The notes under the pieces were generated by a model that worked only from the letters and a program-made list of their open reading frames with translations, did no database searches and had not been told where the DNA came from. The position numbers and the translations under genes are program-made. A stretch of DNA of 64,000 nt from NCBI RefSeq assembly GCF_001886615.1, contig NZ_CP018139.1, forward strand, positions 124,001-188,000. Reading direction: 5' to 3'. This stretch comes from Halomonas aestuarii (lineage in GTDB: Bacteria > Pseudomonadota > Gammaproteobacteria > Pseudomonadales > Halomonadaceae). Each line of letters begins with the position of its first letter. Position 1 is the first letter of the stretch. Of the stretch, positions 19,814 through 28,985 are shown piece after piece.

Positions 19814-20746
19814 ATGGCCAGTCCTCTTCTTCACCAGCTAAGGCTCGCTCTGGTCGCGAGGCCTGCACTCGGCACCCTGGCCCTGATCATGGCGACCGGA
19901 GTCTTCTGGGGAGGCAACTGGCCGGCGGTGCGCTTCATCCTCCGTGACCTGCCGCCCTTCACCCTGCGCGCCATCGGCTTCACCGCCGGCGCCCTGATGC
20001 TGCTGGGCTGGGCCCGCTGGCGAGGCCTGTCGCTGCGCGTGGCGGCCAGGGAGTGGCCGTGGCTGGCGGTGACGGGGCTGTTCACCATCCTCGGGTTCAA
20101 CCTGGGCACGGCCTTCGCCCAGCTGCGCATGCCGACCTCCCAGGCGGCGATCATCGCCTTCACCATGCCCTGTTGGGCCCTGTTGCTGGGCTGGGGGCTG
20201 CTCGGCGAGCGTGTCAGGCCACGCCAGTGGCTGGGACTCGCGACCGGGCAGCTGGGGCTGGCGGTGCTGCTGGGACCCGCGGCGCTGGCCGCGCGAAGCG
20301 AAGACCTCATCGGCCCCGTCTTCGTGCTGGGAGCAGCCCTCTCCTGGGCCCTGGGCACCGTTCTGATCAAGCGCCGCGGTCAATGGGAGAGCCCCACGGT
20401 GGTGATCACGGGCTGGCAGTTCGCGCTCTGTGCCGTCCCGATGGTGGTGTTGATGCTGTGGCGCGAATCCCCCCCGTCACCCATCGCATGGCACGGCGCC
20501 ACCTGGCTGGCGCTGGGCTACCACCTGGTCTTCTCGATCTGCCTCGCGCAGATGCTATGGTTTCGAAACGTCAATCGTCTCACCCTCGGCGAGGCGACCA
20601 TCAGCACCCTGATCATCCCGGTGATCGGCGTCGGCAGCGCCAGTCTGCTGCTGGGCGAGCCCCTGACGCTGCAGGTGATGATGTCGCTGCTGCTGATTCT
20701 CGGTGCGATCGCCATCGTCATGCTCGGCAGGCGGCCGCCGCCTTGA
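19814..20746 (+). CDS. EamA/DMT family transporter
   Basis: A 310-residue membrane protein with ten predicted helices in two EamA repeats (GVFWGGNWPAVRFILRDLPP opens the first; LSWALGTVLIKRRG opens the second). The family mostly exports amino acids or metabolites. It starts seven bases after the oxidase stop and is followed by an aminotransferase, so it may release the end product of this catabolic operon. Confidence 0.87.
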   Translation: MASPLLHQLRLALVARPALGTLALIMATGVFWGGNWPAVRFILRDLPPFTLRAIGFTAGALMLLGWARWRGLSLRVAAREWPWLAVTGLFTILGFNLGTAFAQLRMPTSQAAIIAFTMPCWALLLGWGLLGERVRPRQWLGLATGQLGLAVLLGPAALAARSEDLIGPVFVLGAALSWALGTVLIKRRGQWESPTVVITGWQFALCAVPMVVLMLWRESPPSPIAWHGATWLALGYHLVFSICLAQMLWFRNVNRLTLGEATISTLIIPVIGVGSASLLLGEPLTLQVMMSLLLILGAIAIVMLGRRPPP

Positions 20747-20814
20747 CCAGGCGCTGCCTGCACCCGAACGTGTTTCCGTATCCCCTATCGACCACACCTG
20801 ACTGGGAGTCATCG

Positions 20815-21921
20815 ATGCCTCGTTTTCCCGACCACCTGACCGGCGACGGCCCGACCAACCCCTTCCCGGGCATCCGCGTGCTGGAGCGGCGCCTGGGCCG
20901 AGAGATCCCCCACCGCCTGGGCTCTAACGAGGGGCTGGACATGCCGCACCGTGCCCTGCGCGCGCATTTCGGTGACGCCATGGTCGAGCACGTCTACTGC
21001 TACGGAGACTCGGAGGCCCTGGGCGTGCGCCAGCGACTCGCCGAGCAGCAGGGCCTCCCGCTCGACGCGCTGCTGGTCGATGCCGGCGCCGACAGCCTGA
21101 TCGCGCTGGCCCTGCGCACCGTGGCCGAGCCCGGCGCCACGGTGGTGGCCACCGCCGGCACCTACCCGACCTTCGGCTACTTCGCCCGGGGCCAGGGCTG
21201 CGAGCTGGTCGAGGTCCCCTACGAGGAATCGCCCGGCCGCCTCGCCCCGGACCTCGAGGCCCTGGTGGCCACCGCCCGGCAGACCCGGGCGCGGCTGGTC
21301 TACCTCGCCAACCCGGACAATCCCAGCGGCCACCTCCACGGCGACGAGGCGATTCGCCGCCTGCGCGAGGCGCTGCCCGACGACTGCTGGCTGCTCCTCG
21401 ACGAGGCCTATCACGACTTCCGCGATGACCCCGACACCCCCTTCGCCCGGGAGGTGCTGCCCGGCGTGATCCGGCTGCGCACCCTCTCCAAGGCCCATGG
21501 CCTGGCCGGGCTGCGCATCGGCTATGCCATCGCCGAGCCCGAGACCCTGGCGATGATGATGAAGGTGCGCATCCACTATGCGGTCTCGACCCTGACCCTC
21601 GCCGCCGCCGAGGTGGTACTCGACCACCCCGAGGAAACCCGGGACCACATCGCCGCCGTCCATGAGCGCCGTGCCCGCCTGGCCGAGAATCTCCGCGGCC
21701 TTGGGGCCCAGATCCTGCCCAGCGCCACCAACTTCATCGGCGTGCAGATGCCCAGCGCCGAACTCGCCGAGCGGGTCAATCGGGAGCTGCTCGAGGCCGG
21801 ACGACTGATCGCCCGCCCCGCCCATCCGGGACTGGGTCACGTTCTGCGCATCACCGCCGTGGAGGATGCCCTGGTGCCGGGTCGGCTGAAGATCCTGGAA
21901 GAGGCCCTGCAGCAGGCCTAG
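20815..21921 (+). CDS. Class I/II pyridoxal-phosphate aminotransferase (HisC/CobD-like)
   Basis: A 368-residue fold-type I PLP enzyme: LGSNEGLDMPH near the N-terminus, YLANPDNPSGH, the LLLDEAYHDF aspartate that holds the pyridine nitrogen, and the PLP-lysine region LRTLSKAHGLAGLRIGYA. It resembles histidinol-phosphate aminotransferases, but its position after an ABC transporter, hydroxyacid oxidase and exporter suggests a catabolic transaminase. The ATG at 20815 fits the family's N-terminus. It is the last gene of the operon. Confidence 0.87.
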   Translation: MPRFPDHLTGDGPTNPFPGIRVLERRLGREIPHRLGSNEGLDMPHRALRAHFGDAMVEHVYCYGDSEALGVRQRLAEQQGLPLDALLVDAGADSLIALALRTVAEPGATVVATAGTYPTFGYFARGQGCELVEVPYEESPGRLAPDLEALVATARQTRARLVYLANPDNPSGHLHGDEAIRRLREALPDDCWLLLDEAYHDFRDDPDTPFAREVLPGVIRLRTLSKAHGLAGLRIGYAIAEPETLAMMMKVRIHYAVSTLTLAAAEVVLDHPEETRDHIAAVHERRARLAENLRGLGAQILPSATNFIGVQMPSAELAERVNRELLEAGRLIARPAHPGLGHVLRITAVEDALVPGRLKILEEALQQA

Positions 21922-21984
21922 GCCTGGAGGCCCGGCCCGGAGGGAACGCCTCAAGGAGAGGGTCCGACGGGTCGGCCGGCACCC

Positions 21985-22182
21985 TCACTGGGCGTTGTCG
22001 TTCTCGCCTTGATCATCCTGCTCATGGCGTCGCGAGTGCCAGGCCGAATGACCGTCGATCTCGATCAGCGGCTCGGTACGGACATGTGCCGGCGTGTAGC
22101 TGCACCCTGCCAGGAGCGTCGCCAGGGACAAGGCCATGACGATGTCCGTCGTCCCCGGCCATCCCGCCTTCGATCGGGTCAT
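21985..22182 (-). CDS. Small lipoprotein of a three-member local family
   Basis: 65 residues. Lipobox LLAGCSYTPAHV near residue 23 (signal peptidase II cleavage before Cys), then TEPLIEIDGHSAWHSRR and a polar tail. GAGGA lies seven bases before the ATG. It shares G-C-S-Y-T-P-A-(H/R)-(V/I)-x-(S/T)-E-P-L with the two genes to the right, but lacks their F-C-P-P-G end. Function unknown; expected to be anchored in the envelope. Confidence 0.7.
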   Translation of the reverse strand: MTRSKAGWPGTTDIVMALSLATLLAGCSYTPAHVRTEPLIEIDGHSAWHSRRHEQDDQGENDNAQ

Positions 22183-22217
22183 CCTGTCGTCCTCGTTCGA
22201 TCCATCCGGGCGCTCCT

Positions 22218-22520
22218 TCAGCAGCGGCCCTGCATCCGCAGTCCCGGCGGGCAGAAGCCGCCGCGGCGATCGTGGTCGCGGCGATCGGCGTGGTGATAGC
22301 GGTCGCGGTCCCGATAACGGCGCTCGTAGTGGTGACGTGACCGGTAATCACGGTCGCGATAATGGCGATCATCATCGTGGTAGTAGCGATGATGACGGCT
22401 GAAGCCGTCGATCTCGATCAGCGGCTCGGACTTGATGCGCGCAGGCGTGTAGCTGCACCCAGCCAGTGTCAGGGTCGACGCCAGCAGGGCCAACATCATC
22501 AAGCGGACGGGAATCCTCAT
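22218..22520 (-). CDS. Small His/Arg/Tyr-rich lipoprotein, paralogue
   Basis: 100 residues. A signal peptide ends in the lipobox TLAGCSYTPARI, followed by SEPLIEIDGF, then about 50 residues dominated by His, Asp, Arg and Tyr (HHRYYHDDDRHYRDRDYRS), and a closing GGFCPPGLRMQGRC. The His/Asp-rich part suggests metal or polyanion binding (inference). The start at 22520 has GAGGA seven bases upstream. It is paralogous to the genes on either side. Confidence 0.75.
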   Translation of the reverse strand: MRIPVRLMMLALLASTLTLAGCSYTPARIKSEPLIEIDGFSRHHRYYHDDDRHYRDRDYRSRHHYERRYRDRDRYHHADRRDHDRRGGFCPPGLRMQGRC

Positions 22521-22724
22521 GGGGTTGTCCTCGCAAGACAGTGAAGGGTGGACCATCCCTCGATCCCTGCTGGGAGCACCTCATGCCGACGATCTGTCAC
22601 GGCTGCCTCTTCGGGCTGGATGCCATCGAACACTGTTCCCTGTCAGACTATGACGGCCCCGCGCCACCGCCAAGCGCGGAGCGAGGAAAGAGCGTGCAAG
22701 CCTGAGGGAAAAACAAGAGGGAGC

Positions 22725-22913
22725 TCAGCAGCGCCCCTTCTTGGCCTGACCCGGCGGGCAGAATCCCCCCCCGCCGTCATAGTGGTCATGGCCTCGGCCG
22801 TCATCGAGGACGACCAGCGGCTCGGAGCTGATCCGGGCCGGGGTGTAGCTGCAACCCGCCAGGAAGGGGATGGCGATCAGCAGGGTCGAGAACAGGATCA
22901 TGCGACAGGTCAT
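22725..22913 (-). CDS. Small lipoprotein, paralogue with FCPPG tail
   Basis: 62 residues: MTCRMILFSTLLIAIPFLAG, then CSYTPARISSEPLVVLDDGR and the closing GGGFCPPGQAKKGRC. The lipobox FLAGC and the tail match the 22218-22520 gene, without its long His/Arg-rich centre. AGGAGA lies five bases before the ATG at 22913. The paralogues appear to be local duplicates that diverged in the central linker. Confidence 0.75.
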   Translation of the reverse strand: MTCRMILFSTLLIAIPFLAGCSYTPARISSEPLVVLDDGRGHDHYDGGGGFCPPGQAKKGRC

Positions 22914-23120
22914 ACGGTCTCCTGATAGAGGTGGATCGACCGCCATTCTAACGAACCGATGCCCCCTTCCCCATGTGGCACAGCGGCGACGTCACTGTCT
23001 CCAAACGCCGACAGCCGTCCCTGCCGGATGCGGCCCGTTGCCCATGGCGACGGTGGCCGACGCACCGCAGATGCGCGATAGTGGGCCCTCATCAGTCGGC
23101 AAACAGGTCACCCCTCGCCT

Positions 23121-24329
23121 ATGGATGCGCTGCGTCGCCACACCCTGCTGATCATCGTCCTGGGCGGCCTGGTCATCTCCCTGGCCATGGGCCTGCGCCA
23201 TGGCTTCGGCCTGTTCCTGGAGCCGATGAGCAGCGAGCTGGGCTGGGGCCGCGAGGTCTTCGCCTTCGCCCTGGCCCTGCAGAACCTGGTGTGGGGGCTG
23301 ACGCAGCCCTTCAGCGGTGCCCTGGCCGACCGCTTCGGGGCCGCCAGGGTCGTGGTGGCGGGGGGCATGCTCTATGCCCTGGGACTCGCCATGATGGGGC
23401 TGTCGGACTCGGCCCTCGGCATGTCGGTCAGCGCGGGGCTGCTGATCGGCCTGGGCCTTTCGGGCACCACCTTCTCGGTGATCCTCGGCGCCGTGGGGCG
23501 CGCCGTCTCGCCCGAGAAGCGAAGCCTGGCCATGGGCATCGTCAGCGCCGCGGGCTCCTTCGGCCAGTTCGTGATGCTGCCCGGCACCCTGGGCCTGCTG
23601 GAATGGCTCGGCTGGTCCGCGGCGCTGCTGGCGATGGGCGCCCTGGCCGCCCTGATGGTGCCCCTGGGCGGGATGCTGCGCGACCGCCCCTCACCCCGCC
23701 AGGCCAGCGATCTATCGCTGCGGGCGGCGCTGGACGAGGCCGCCGGGCATCGCGGCTTCTGGCTGCTCTGCCTGGGCTTCTTCGTCTGCGGCTTCCAGGT
23801 GGTGTTCATCGGCGTCCACCTGCCCGGCTACCTGGCCGACAACGGCATCGCCGTGCAGGTGAGCAGCACCGTGCTGGCCCTGGTGGGACTGTTCAACATC
23901 GTCGGCACCTACAGCGCCGGCTGGCTCGGCGGCCACTTCTCCAAGCCGCGCCTGCTGACCTGGCTCTACCTGATCCGCGGCGCGGTGATCACCGTCTTCA
24001 TCGCCATGCCGCTGAGCACCGCCAGCGCCTACCTGTTCGGCATCGCGATGGGCCTGCTGTGGCTCTCCACGGTACCGCTGACCAACGGCATCGTCGCCTC
24101 GGTCTTCGGCGTGCGACACCTCTCCATGCTCGGCGGCATCGTCTTCCTCTTCCACCAGCTGGGCTCCTTCATGGGCGTCTGGCTCGGCGGCTACTTCTAC
24201 GACCTCCACGGCGACTACGACCTGGTCTGGAAGCTCGCCGTCCTGCTCTCGGTGATGGCCGCCGTCCTGCATGCGTTCATCCGCGAGACGCCGGTGGAGC
24301 GCTCCCCCGCGGCAGGCGCCGAGGCATGA
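23121..24329 (+). CDS. MFS transporter
   Basis: 402 residues with twelve membrane segments. The first cytoplasmic loop carries the MFS motif A variant GALADRFGAARVVVAGG (about residue 72). AMGLRHGFGLFLEPMSSELG at the N-terminus resembles the monocarboxylate/OxlT-like subgroup of MFS proteins. Substrate unknown; probably a small organic acid. It is convergent with the next gene. Confidence 0.86.
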   Translation: MDALRRHTLLIIVLGGLVISLAMGLRHGFGLFLEPMSSELGWGREVFAFALALQNLVWGLTQPFSGALADRFGAARVVVAGGMLYALGLAMMGLSDSALGMSVSAGLLIGLGLSGTTFSVILGAVGRAVSPEKRSLAMGIVSAAGSFGQFVMLPGTLGLLEWLGWSAALLAMGALAALMVPLGGMLRDRPSPRQASDLSLRAALDEAAGHRGFWLLCLGFFVCGFQVVFIGVHLPGYLADNGIAVQVSSTVLALVGLFNIVGTYSAGWLGGHFSKPRLLTWLYLIRGAVITVFIAMPLSTASAYLFGIAMGLLWLSTVPLTNGIVASVFGVRHLSMLGGIVFLFHQLGSFMGVWLGGYFYDLHGDYDLVWKLAVLLSVMAAVLHAFIRETPVERSPAAGAEA

Positions 24330-24393
24330 GCCGACGCCCCGACGGCATACCGGGAACCCGCCAGCTGCCCGACCGGCCAGCACCCTCGACCGG

Positions 24394-25020
24394 CTAGGGC
24401 CCGGCGGCCGGCTGCTCCAAGGAGATCTCCTCCAGATCGTTGCCGGTGGCGATGGGGCGCCCCACGGTGAGCGCCTCGCGCAACTCGGGCGCCAGCTCCC
24501 GATAGGCGACATCGGCCTGGGCACCCAGACCGTCCAGCACCTTGGTGAAGAAGGCTCGCGCGGCGGCCACGGCCACGATGTCGAAGATCTCGTCATCGCC
24601 GATCCCCAGTGCGCGCAGGCGGTCGATGTCGGCCTGGGTCACGCCGGCGGCGTCATCGGCCACCTTCGCGGCCAGGGCCATCATCTCCCGTTCCGCCGCA
24701 CTCAGCGTATCGGGGCCCTCGAGGATCGCCTCCAACTGCGGTGTGCCCAGCAGCCCCGCCAGCGCCTGGCCGTGGGCCAGGGCGCAGTAGGAGTTGCCCA
24801 GTGTCCGAGCCGCGGCCAGGGTCACGAGCTCGAAGCGCCGCGGGTCGACGTGACGCCGGATGCTCCCCAGCAGGGCCCCCCAGTTGGCCATCACCTCGGG
24901 GCGATGGCAGAACACCCGGGCATAGTTGGGCAGATAGCCAAAGTGGGCCTGCTGTCGCCGGTACATGGCCTGCACCTCGCCGGAAGCCTGCTCGGGTTCA
25001 ATCGTGTGAATGAAGCTCAT
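24394..25020 (-). CDS. AhpD-like / carboxymuconolactone decarboxylase family protein
   Basis: 208 residues, mostly helical. LVTLAAARTLGNSYCALAHG near residue 70 carries the Cys-x3-His pattern typical of the AhpD-like alkylhydroperoxidase family. The start at 25020 has GGGAGG nine bases upstream; an ATG at 25041 overlaps the preceding stop and would add seven residues. It follows the cysteine synthase-glutaredoxin gene on the same strand, so a thiol-redox or peroxide role is plausible. Confidence 0.8.
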   Translation of the reverse strand: MSFIHTIEPEQASGEVQAMYRRQQAHFGYLPNYARVFCHRPEVMANWGALLGSIRRHVDPRRFELVTLAAARTLGNSYCALAHGQALAGLLGTPQLEAILEGPDTLSAAEREMMALAAKVADDAAGVTQADIDRLRALGIGDDEIFDIVAVAAARAFFTKVLDGLGAQADVAYRELAPELREALTVGRPIATGNDLEEISLEQPAAGP

Positions 25021-25037
25021 CTCGTCGTGCCTCCCGG

Positions 25038-26537
25038 TCATGCCGCGCTGGTGCGCGGATGTAGCCACCGCGGCAGCAGGTCATAGGGATCGACCTCGAC
25101 ATCGCGGCGATAGTCGATGCCGTGGGCCTCCAGACGCCGTTGCATCGAGCCGTCCCGCCAGGCATCGAAGAACTCGGTGCAGCCCCCGATCGACTCGCCG
25201 GCGACGAAGATCCGAGGGATGGTGGTGGCCCCGGTGCGATCGGCCAGCACCGCGCGTATCCGGCCGCCTAGATCCTCTACCTGGTAGGCCACCGCGTCGA
25301 GGTCGACGCTGCGATAGTCGATCCCCAGCTGCGTAAACAGCTTGCGGACCGACCAGCAGAACTCGCACCACTCCAGGGCGAACATCACCACCGGCTCGCT
25401 CGCCACGGTCGCGTCGACGAAGCGTTCGGCCTCGGCATCCAGCTCGACCGGCGCCGCCGCTGGCGACTCTGCCGGGCGGGACGGCGCCGCGGGGACATCG
25501 AAGCGATAGCCCGGCGTGGAGCGCGACAGGGCGAGCTCCTCGTCGGACATCGCCTCGCCGATGCCATCGAACAGCGGCGTGGAGAGGTAGCGCTCACCGG
25601 TGTCCGGCAGCATGCAGACGATGTTGCTGCCGGGCGGCGAACGGCGCGCCACCTCCAGCGCGGCGGCCAGGGTGGCCCCGCTGGAGATGCCGACGAAGAT
25701 CCCCTCGCGGCAGGCCAGCTCGCGGGACAGTCGCAGCGCCTCGTCCCCCGCCACCGGCACCACCTCGTCGACATGCTGCGCCGTCAGCGCGTCCTCGGTG
25801 AGCCGCGAGATGAAGTCCGGGCTCCAGCCCTGCATCAGGTGGGGTCGGAAGCTCGGATGGCTGACCGAGGGGGCGCCGTGGGGATCCCGCGGCTGCGCGA
25901 TGCCGCTGCCCAGCAGGGCGGCGTTGTCGGGCTCGGCGACGACCACCTGGGTCGCCGGATCCGCTTGCTTGAGCACCCTGGATACCCCCTTGAGGGTGCC
26001 GCCCGTGCCGAAGCCGGTGACCCAGGCGTGCAGGGGCTCGCCGCGAAAGTCGTCGAGGATCTCCCGGGCCGTAGTCCGCGAATGCGCCTCGGCGTTGGCC
26101 TCGTTCTCGAACTGGCGGCACAGGAAGTAGCCGTGGCGTTCGGCCAGCTCCACCGCCTTGTTGAGCATGCCGGTGCCCTTCTCGGCCGCGGGGGTCAGCA
26201 CCACCCTGGCCCCGAGGAAGCGCAGCAGCTTGCGTCGCTCCACGCTGAAGCTTTCCGCCATGGTCACCACCAGCGGATAGCCCTTGCGCGCGCAGACCAT
26301 GGCCAGCCCGATACCGGTGTTGCCGCTGGTCGCCTCGATCACCGTCTGGCCGGGGCGAAGCTCGCCGTCGCGTTCCGCCTGCTCGATGACCGCCAGGGCC
26401 ATGCGGTCCTTGACGGACCCCATGGGATTGAATGCCTCGAGCTTCACGTAGAGGTTCACCCCGGCGGGGGCTAGCCGGTGAAGCCGCACCAGCGGCGTGC
26501 GGCCGATGGTGTCCAGGATGCTGTCATAGCGTGCCAT
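25038..26537 (-). CDS. Cysteine synthase fused to a C-terminal glutaredoxin domain
   Basis: 499 residues. Residues 1-335 are a complete fold-type II PLP O-acetylserine sulfhydrylase/cystathionine beta-synthase-like domain: PLP lysine in NPMGSVKDRMA, TSGNTG phosphate loop, and GTGGTLKGV. After a Pro/Ala-rich linker, residues about 385-480 form a glutaredoxin domain with ALEWCEFCWSVRKLF (CxxC), TTIPRIFVAGESIGGC and a short tail. The fusion suggests cysteine formation tied to a thiol-disulfide partner. It is divergent from the SARP-type regulator and followed by the AhpD-like gene. Confidence 0.9.
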   Translation of the reverse strand: MARYDSILDTIGRTPLVRLHRLAPAGVNLYVKLEAFNPMGSVKDRMALAVIEQAERDGELRPGQTVIEATSGNTGIGLAMVCARKGYPLVVTMAESFSVERRKLLRFLGARVVLTPAAEKGTGMLNKAVELAERHGYFLCRQFENEANAEAHSRTTAREILDDFRGEPLHAWVTGFGTGGTLKGVSRVLKQADPATQVVVAEPDNAALLGSGIAQPRDPHGAPSVSHPSFRPHLMQGWSPDFISRLTEDALTAQHVDEVVPVAGDEALRLSRELACREGIFVGISSGATLAAALEVARRSPPGSNIVCMLPDTGERYLSTPLFDGIGEAMSDEELALSRSTPGYRFDVPAAPSRPAESPAAAPVELDAEAERFVDATVASEPVVMFALEWCEFCWSVRKLFTQLGIDYRSVDLDAVAYQVEDLGGRIRAVLADRTGATTIPRIFVAGESIGGCTEFFDAWRDGSMQRRLEAHGIDYRRDVEVDPYDLLPRWLHPRTSAA

Positions 26538-26702
26538 GTCGCTGCTCCTCGGTTTGGATGGGTGCCTTGCCATGTCACCCTGCGCCGCCGCCGAGGAAGC
26601 GGGCGTGGAAGCCAGCGTGGTATTTTCCGGGCGGGTCCAACGGGCGCGAGCGCCAGGCGCGCTATACTCAAAGACGGTCTCTCTCCCGGGAGGGAGCAGG
26701 CG

Positions 26703-28985
26703 ATGAATGCACTGACCCTCAACGTGCTCGGCGATCTCGAGGTGGTTCGGGATGGCCGGGTGCTGACTCTCCCGCCGTCGAAGAAGACCCGCGCCCTGCT
26801 CGCCTACCTGGCGGTCAACGGCCGCCCCCTCTGTCGCGAACACCTCTGTGACCTGCTGTGGGAGATGCCCGACGACCCTCGAGGCTCGCTGCGCTGGAGC
26901 CTGTCGAAACTGCGCCGGGTGGTGGACGAGCCGGAGCGGCCGCGCATCATCGCCGACCGCCTCGGCGCGGCACTCGATACCGACGACCTGGATATCGACC
27001 TGCTGGCCCTGCAAGGGATCCAGGGAGAGGGGCTCGAGCAGGAGGATATCGAACGGCTGGAACGCATTGCCGACCGCTATCGAGGCCCCTTCCTGCAAGG
27101 GCTAGAACTGCCGAACTTCCACGACTTCCATGGCTGGTGCCTGGGCGAGCGGGAACGCGCCCTGCGTGCCCAGACCGCGCTGCTCTCGGCCCTGGTCACC
27201 CGCCTGGCCGAGGCGCCCGAGCGGGCCCTGATCCATGCCCATGCGCTGGTCCGGCTGGCGCCCTTCGACGAGGACGCCCACGCCCGCCTGATCCGGCTGC
27301 TGATGGTCCTCAATCGCCCTCGGGAAGCCGAGCAGCACTTCCGGCTGGGCCAGCGCCTGCTCGACGAGGCCGGCATCCCCTCGAGCGGCGCCCTGCTCCG
27401 CGCCCGGCGGGCGACGGCCGTCCACCCCGCGACCGGTCCACCGCCCTGCCCGGCTACCGAGGCGACACCGCACGCGGCCGCCACGGCGCCGGCGAGGGCG
27501 CCAGCCACCGAGGCGCCCATCCCGCTGGAAGGCGAGGCCCTGGAGATCCTGCACTGGGTCGCGCTGCTGGGCCACTGTCCGAATGTCGCCATGCTGGCCC
27601 GGCTCAGCGGGTTCGAGGCCCAGCGCATCGTCTCGGGCCTCGAACTCGGCGAGCAACGGGGCCTGCTGCAGGCCAAAGAGCATGGGCTGTGCCTCACCGA
27701 CGACGACCTGGCGCGCCGCCTGTACGAGGCGATCTCCCCGACACGGCGCCAGATGATGCACCGCCATGTCGCCGAGCAGTACCTTGGCGAGGCCCACCTC
27801 GATCCGGACAGTGCCGCCGAGCTGGCGCACCACGCCCGACAGAGCGGTGACCCTGCGCTGGCCGCCGAGGCCCTGGTCGCGGCCGGGCGCGCCTGCCTGC
27901 GCTTCTTCGCCAACGACGAGGCCCTGCGCCTTGCCCGCCAGGGCATCGAGATGGCCGAGCGTCTCGCCGGTGCCCGCCGGATCAGCCTGCTGATCGAGCT
28001 GCGCGACGTGATGCTCCATGCCGCCCCACTGGAGGACTGGCAGGACACCGCCGGGGAACTGGTGGCCCTGGCCGAACAGGCCCTGGAGCATGGTGCTCTC
28101 GCCCATGCGCGGCTCGGCTACCAGCTGGCCAGCCAGGTCCGCTGGTCCCATGGCCAGTGGCGGGATGCCCACGAAGAGGCCCTGCAGGCCGAGCGAGTCA
28201 CCCACAGCGCCGACGACCGGGACCAGGTCGTCGCCATGGCGGAGACGGCCAAGTGCCTGGCCATGCTGGAGCGTGACCTCGAACAGGCCGCCGGCATGCT
28301 CGACGACGCCCGCACATTGGCCGCCCGGCAACGGTTCAGCCACCCCGCCATTCCCATGGCGCTGGCCTTGATGCACTTCCACGGCAACCGGCTGGACGAG
28401 GCGGAGGACCACTTCAAGGAGGCGCGGACCCTGTGCAAGGCCGGCGGCGATCGTCTCGGCGAGTTCCAGGCCAACGAGGGCCTGCTGATGCTGGAGCTCG
28501 AGCGGGAGCGCTTCCCGGAGGCCCTGAAGCGCGGCATCACCCTGGCGGAGATCGGCGACAAGCTGCGTGAGGGCAGCGAGGCGCCCTTCGCCTGCGCCGC
28601 CCTGGCGCTCTGCGGCTATGCCCTGAACGACGAGGCGTCCCCCTTGGAGCCCGCCCTGGCGAGGCTGCGTGACACCGATGCCAAGCACCGGCTCTGTGGC
28701 CTGCTGATCCGGGCCGCCCAGCTCGACCTGAAGCGCGGCCGGGCGCTTGACGCCATCGCGCGGGCCGGGGAGGCCCTGACGCATGCCCGGACCCTGGAGC
28801 GTGCCACCGAGCAACTGCTTGCCCATGGCGTGCTGGCCGAGGCCCACCGGGCGACCGGTGACACGGATGCGCGACGCCACCACGCGCAGGCGGCCGCCGA
28901 GATCGCCCGGCGGCCGGTCGCCCGCTGGGCGCGACTGCGGACGGCGGCCCTGCTGGCCGACAGCCGGCCGGAGGACACCGCATGA
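26703..28985 (+). CDS. SARP/BTAD-type transcriptional regulator with TPR region
   Basis: 760 residues. An OmpR-like winged helix (residues 1-95: PPSKKTRALLAYLAVNGRPL, SLRWSLSKLRRVV), a bacterial transcriptional activation domain (about 100-245, ending LGQRLLDEAGIPSS), a Pro/Ala-rich linker, and a long alpha-helical TPR-like region to the end. No nucleotide-binding site is visible. Such regulators are typical of actinomycetes and less usual in gammaproteobacteria. The GGGAGGGAGCAGG before ATG 26703 sets the start. A -10-like TATACT lies at 26663-26668. It overlaps the next gene by four bases. Confidence 0.83.
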   Translation: MNALTLNVLGDLEVVRDGRVLTLPPSKKTRALLAYLAVNGRPLCREHLCDLLWEMPDDPRGSLRWSLSKLRRVVDEPERPRIIADRLGAALDTDDLDIDLLALQGIQGEGLEQEDIERLERIADRYRGPFLQGLELPNFHDFHGWCLGERERALRAQTALLSALVTRLAEAPERALIHAHALVRLAPFDEDAHARLIRLLMVLNRPREAEQHFRLGQRLLDEAGIPSSGALLRARRATAVHPATGPPPCPATEATPHAAATAPARAPATEAPIPLEGEALEILHWVALLGHCPNVAMLARLSGFEAQRIVSGLELGEQRGLLQAKEHGLCLTDDDLARRLYEAISPTRRQMMHRHVAEQYLGEAHLDPDSAAELAHHARQSGDPALAAEALVAAGRACLRFFANDEALRLARQGIEMAERLAGARRISLLIELRDVMLHAAPLEDWQDTAGELVALAEQALEHGALAHARLGYQLASQVRWSHGQWRDAHEEALQAERVTHSADDRDQVVAMAETAKCLAMLERDLEQAAGMLDDARTLAARQRFSHPAIPMALALMHFHGNRLDEAEDHFKEARTLCKAGGDRLGEFQANEGLLMLELERERFPEALKRGITLAEIGDKLREGSEAPFACAALALCGYALNDEASPLEPALARLRDTDAKHRLCGLLIRAAQLDLKRGRALDAIARAGEALTHARTLERATEQLLAHGVLAEAHRATGDTDARRHHAQAAAEIARRPVARWARLRTAALLADSRPEDTA

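Noticed and set aside
22583..22705. 40-codon plus-strand frame starting MPTICHGCLFGLDAIEHCSL
   Set aside because: Has a GGGAG upstream and a C-x2-C pair, but is short, lies between leftward lipoprotein genes and has no supporting resemblance. Left out for lack of evidence.
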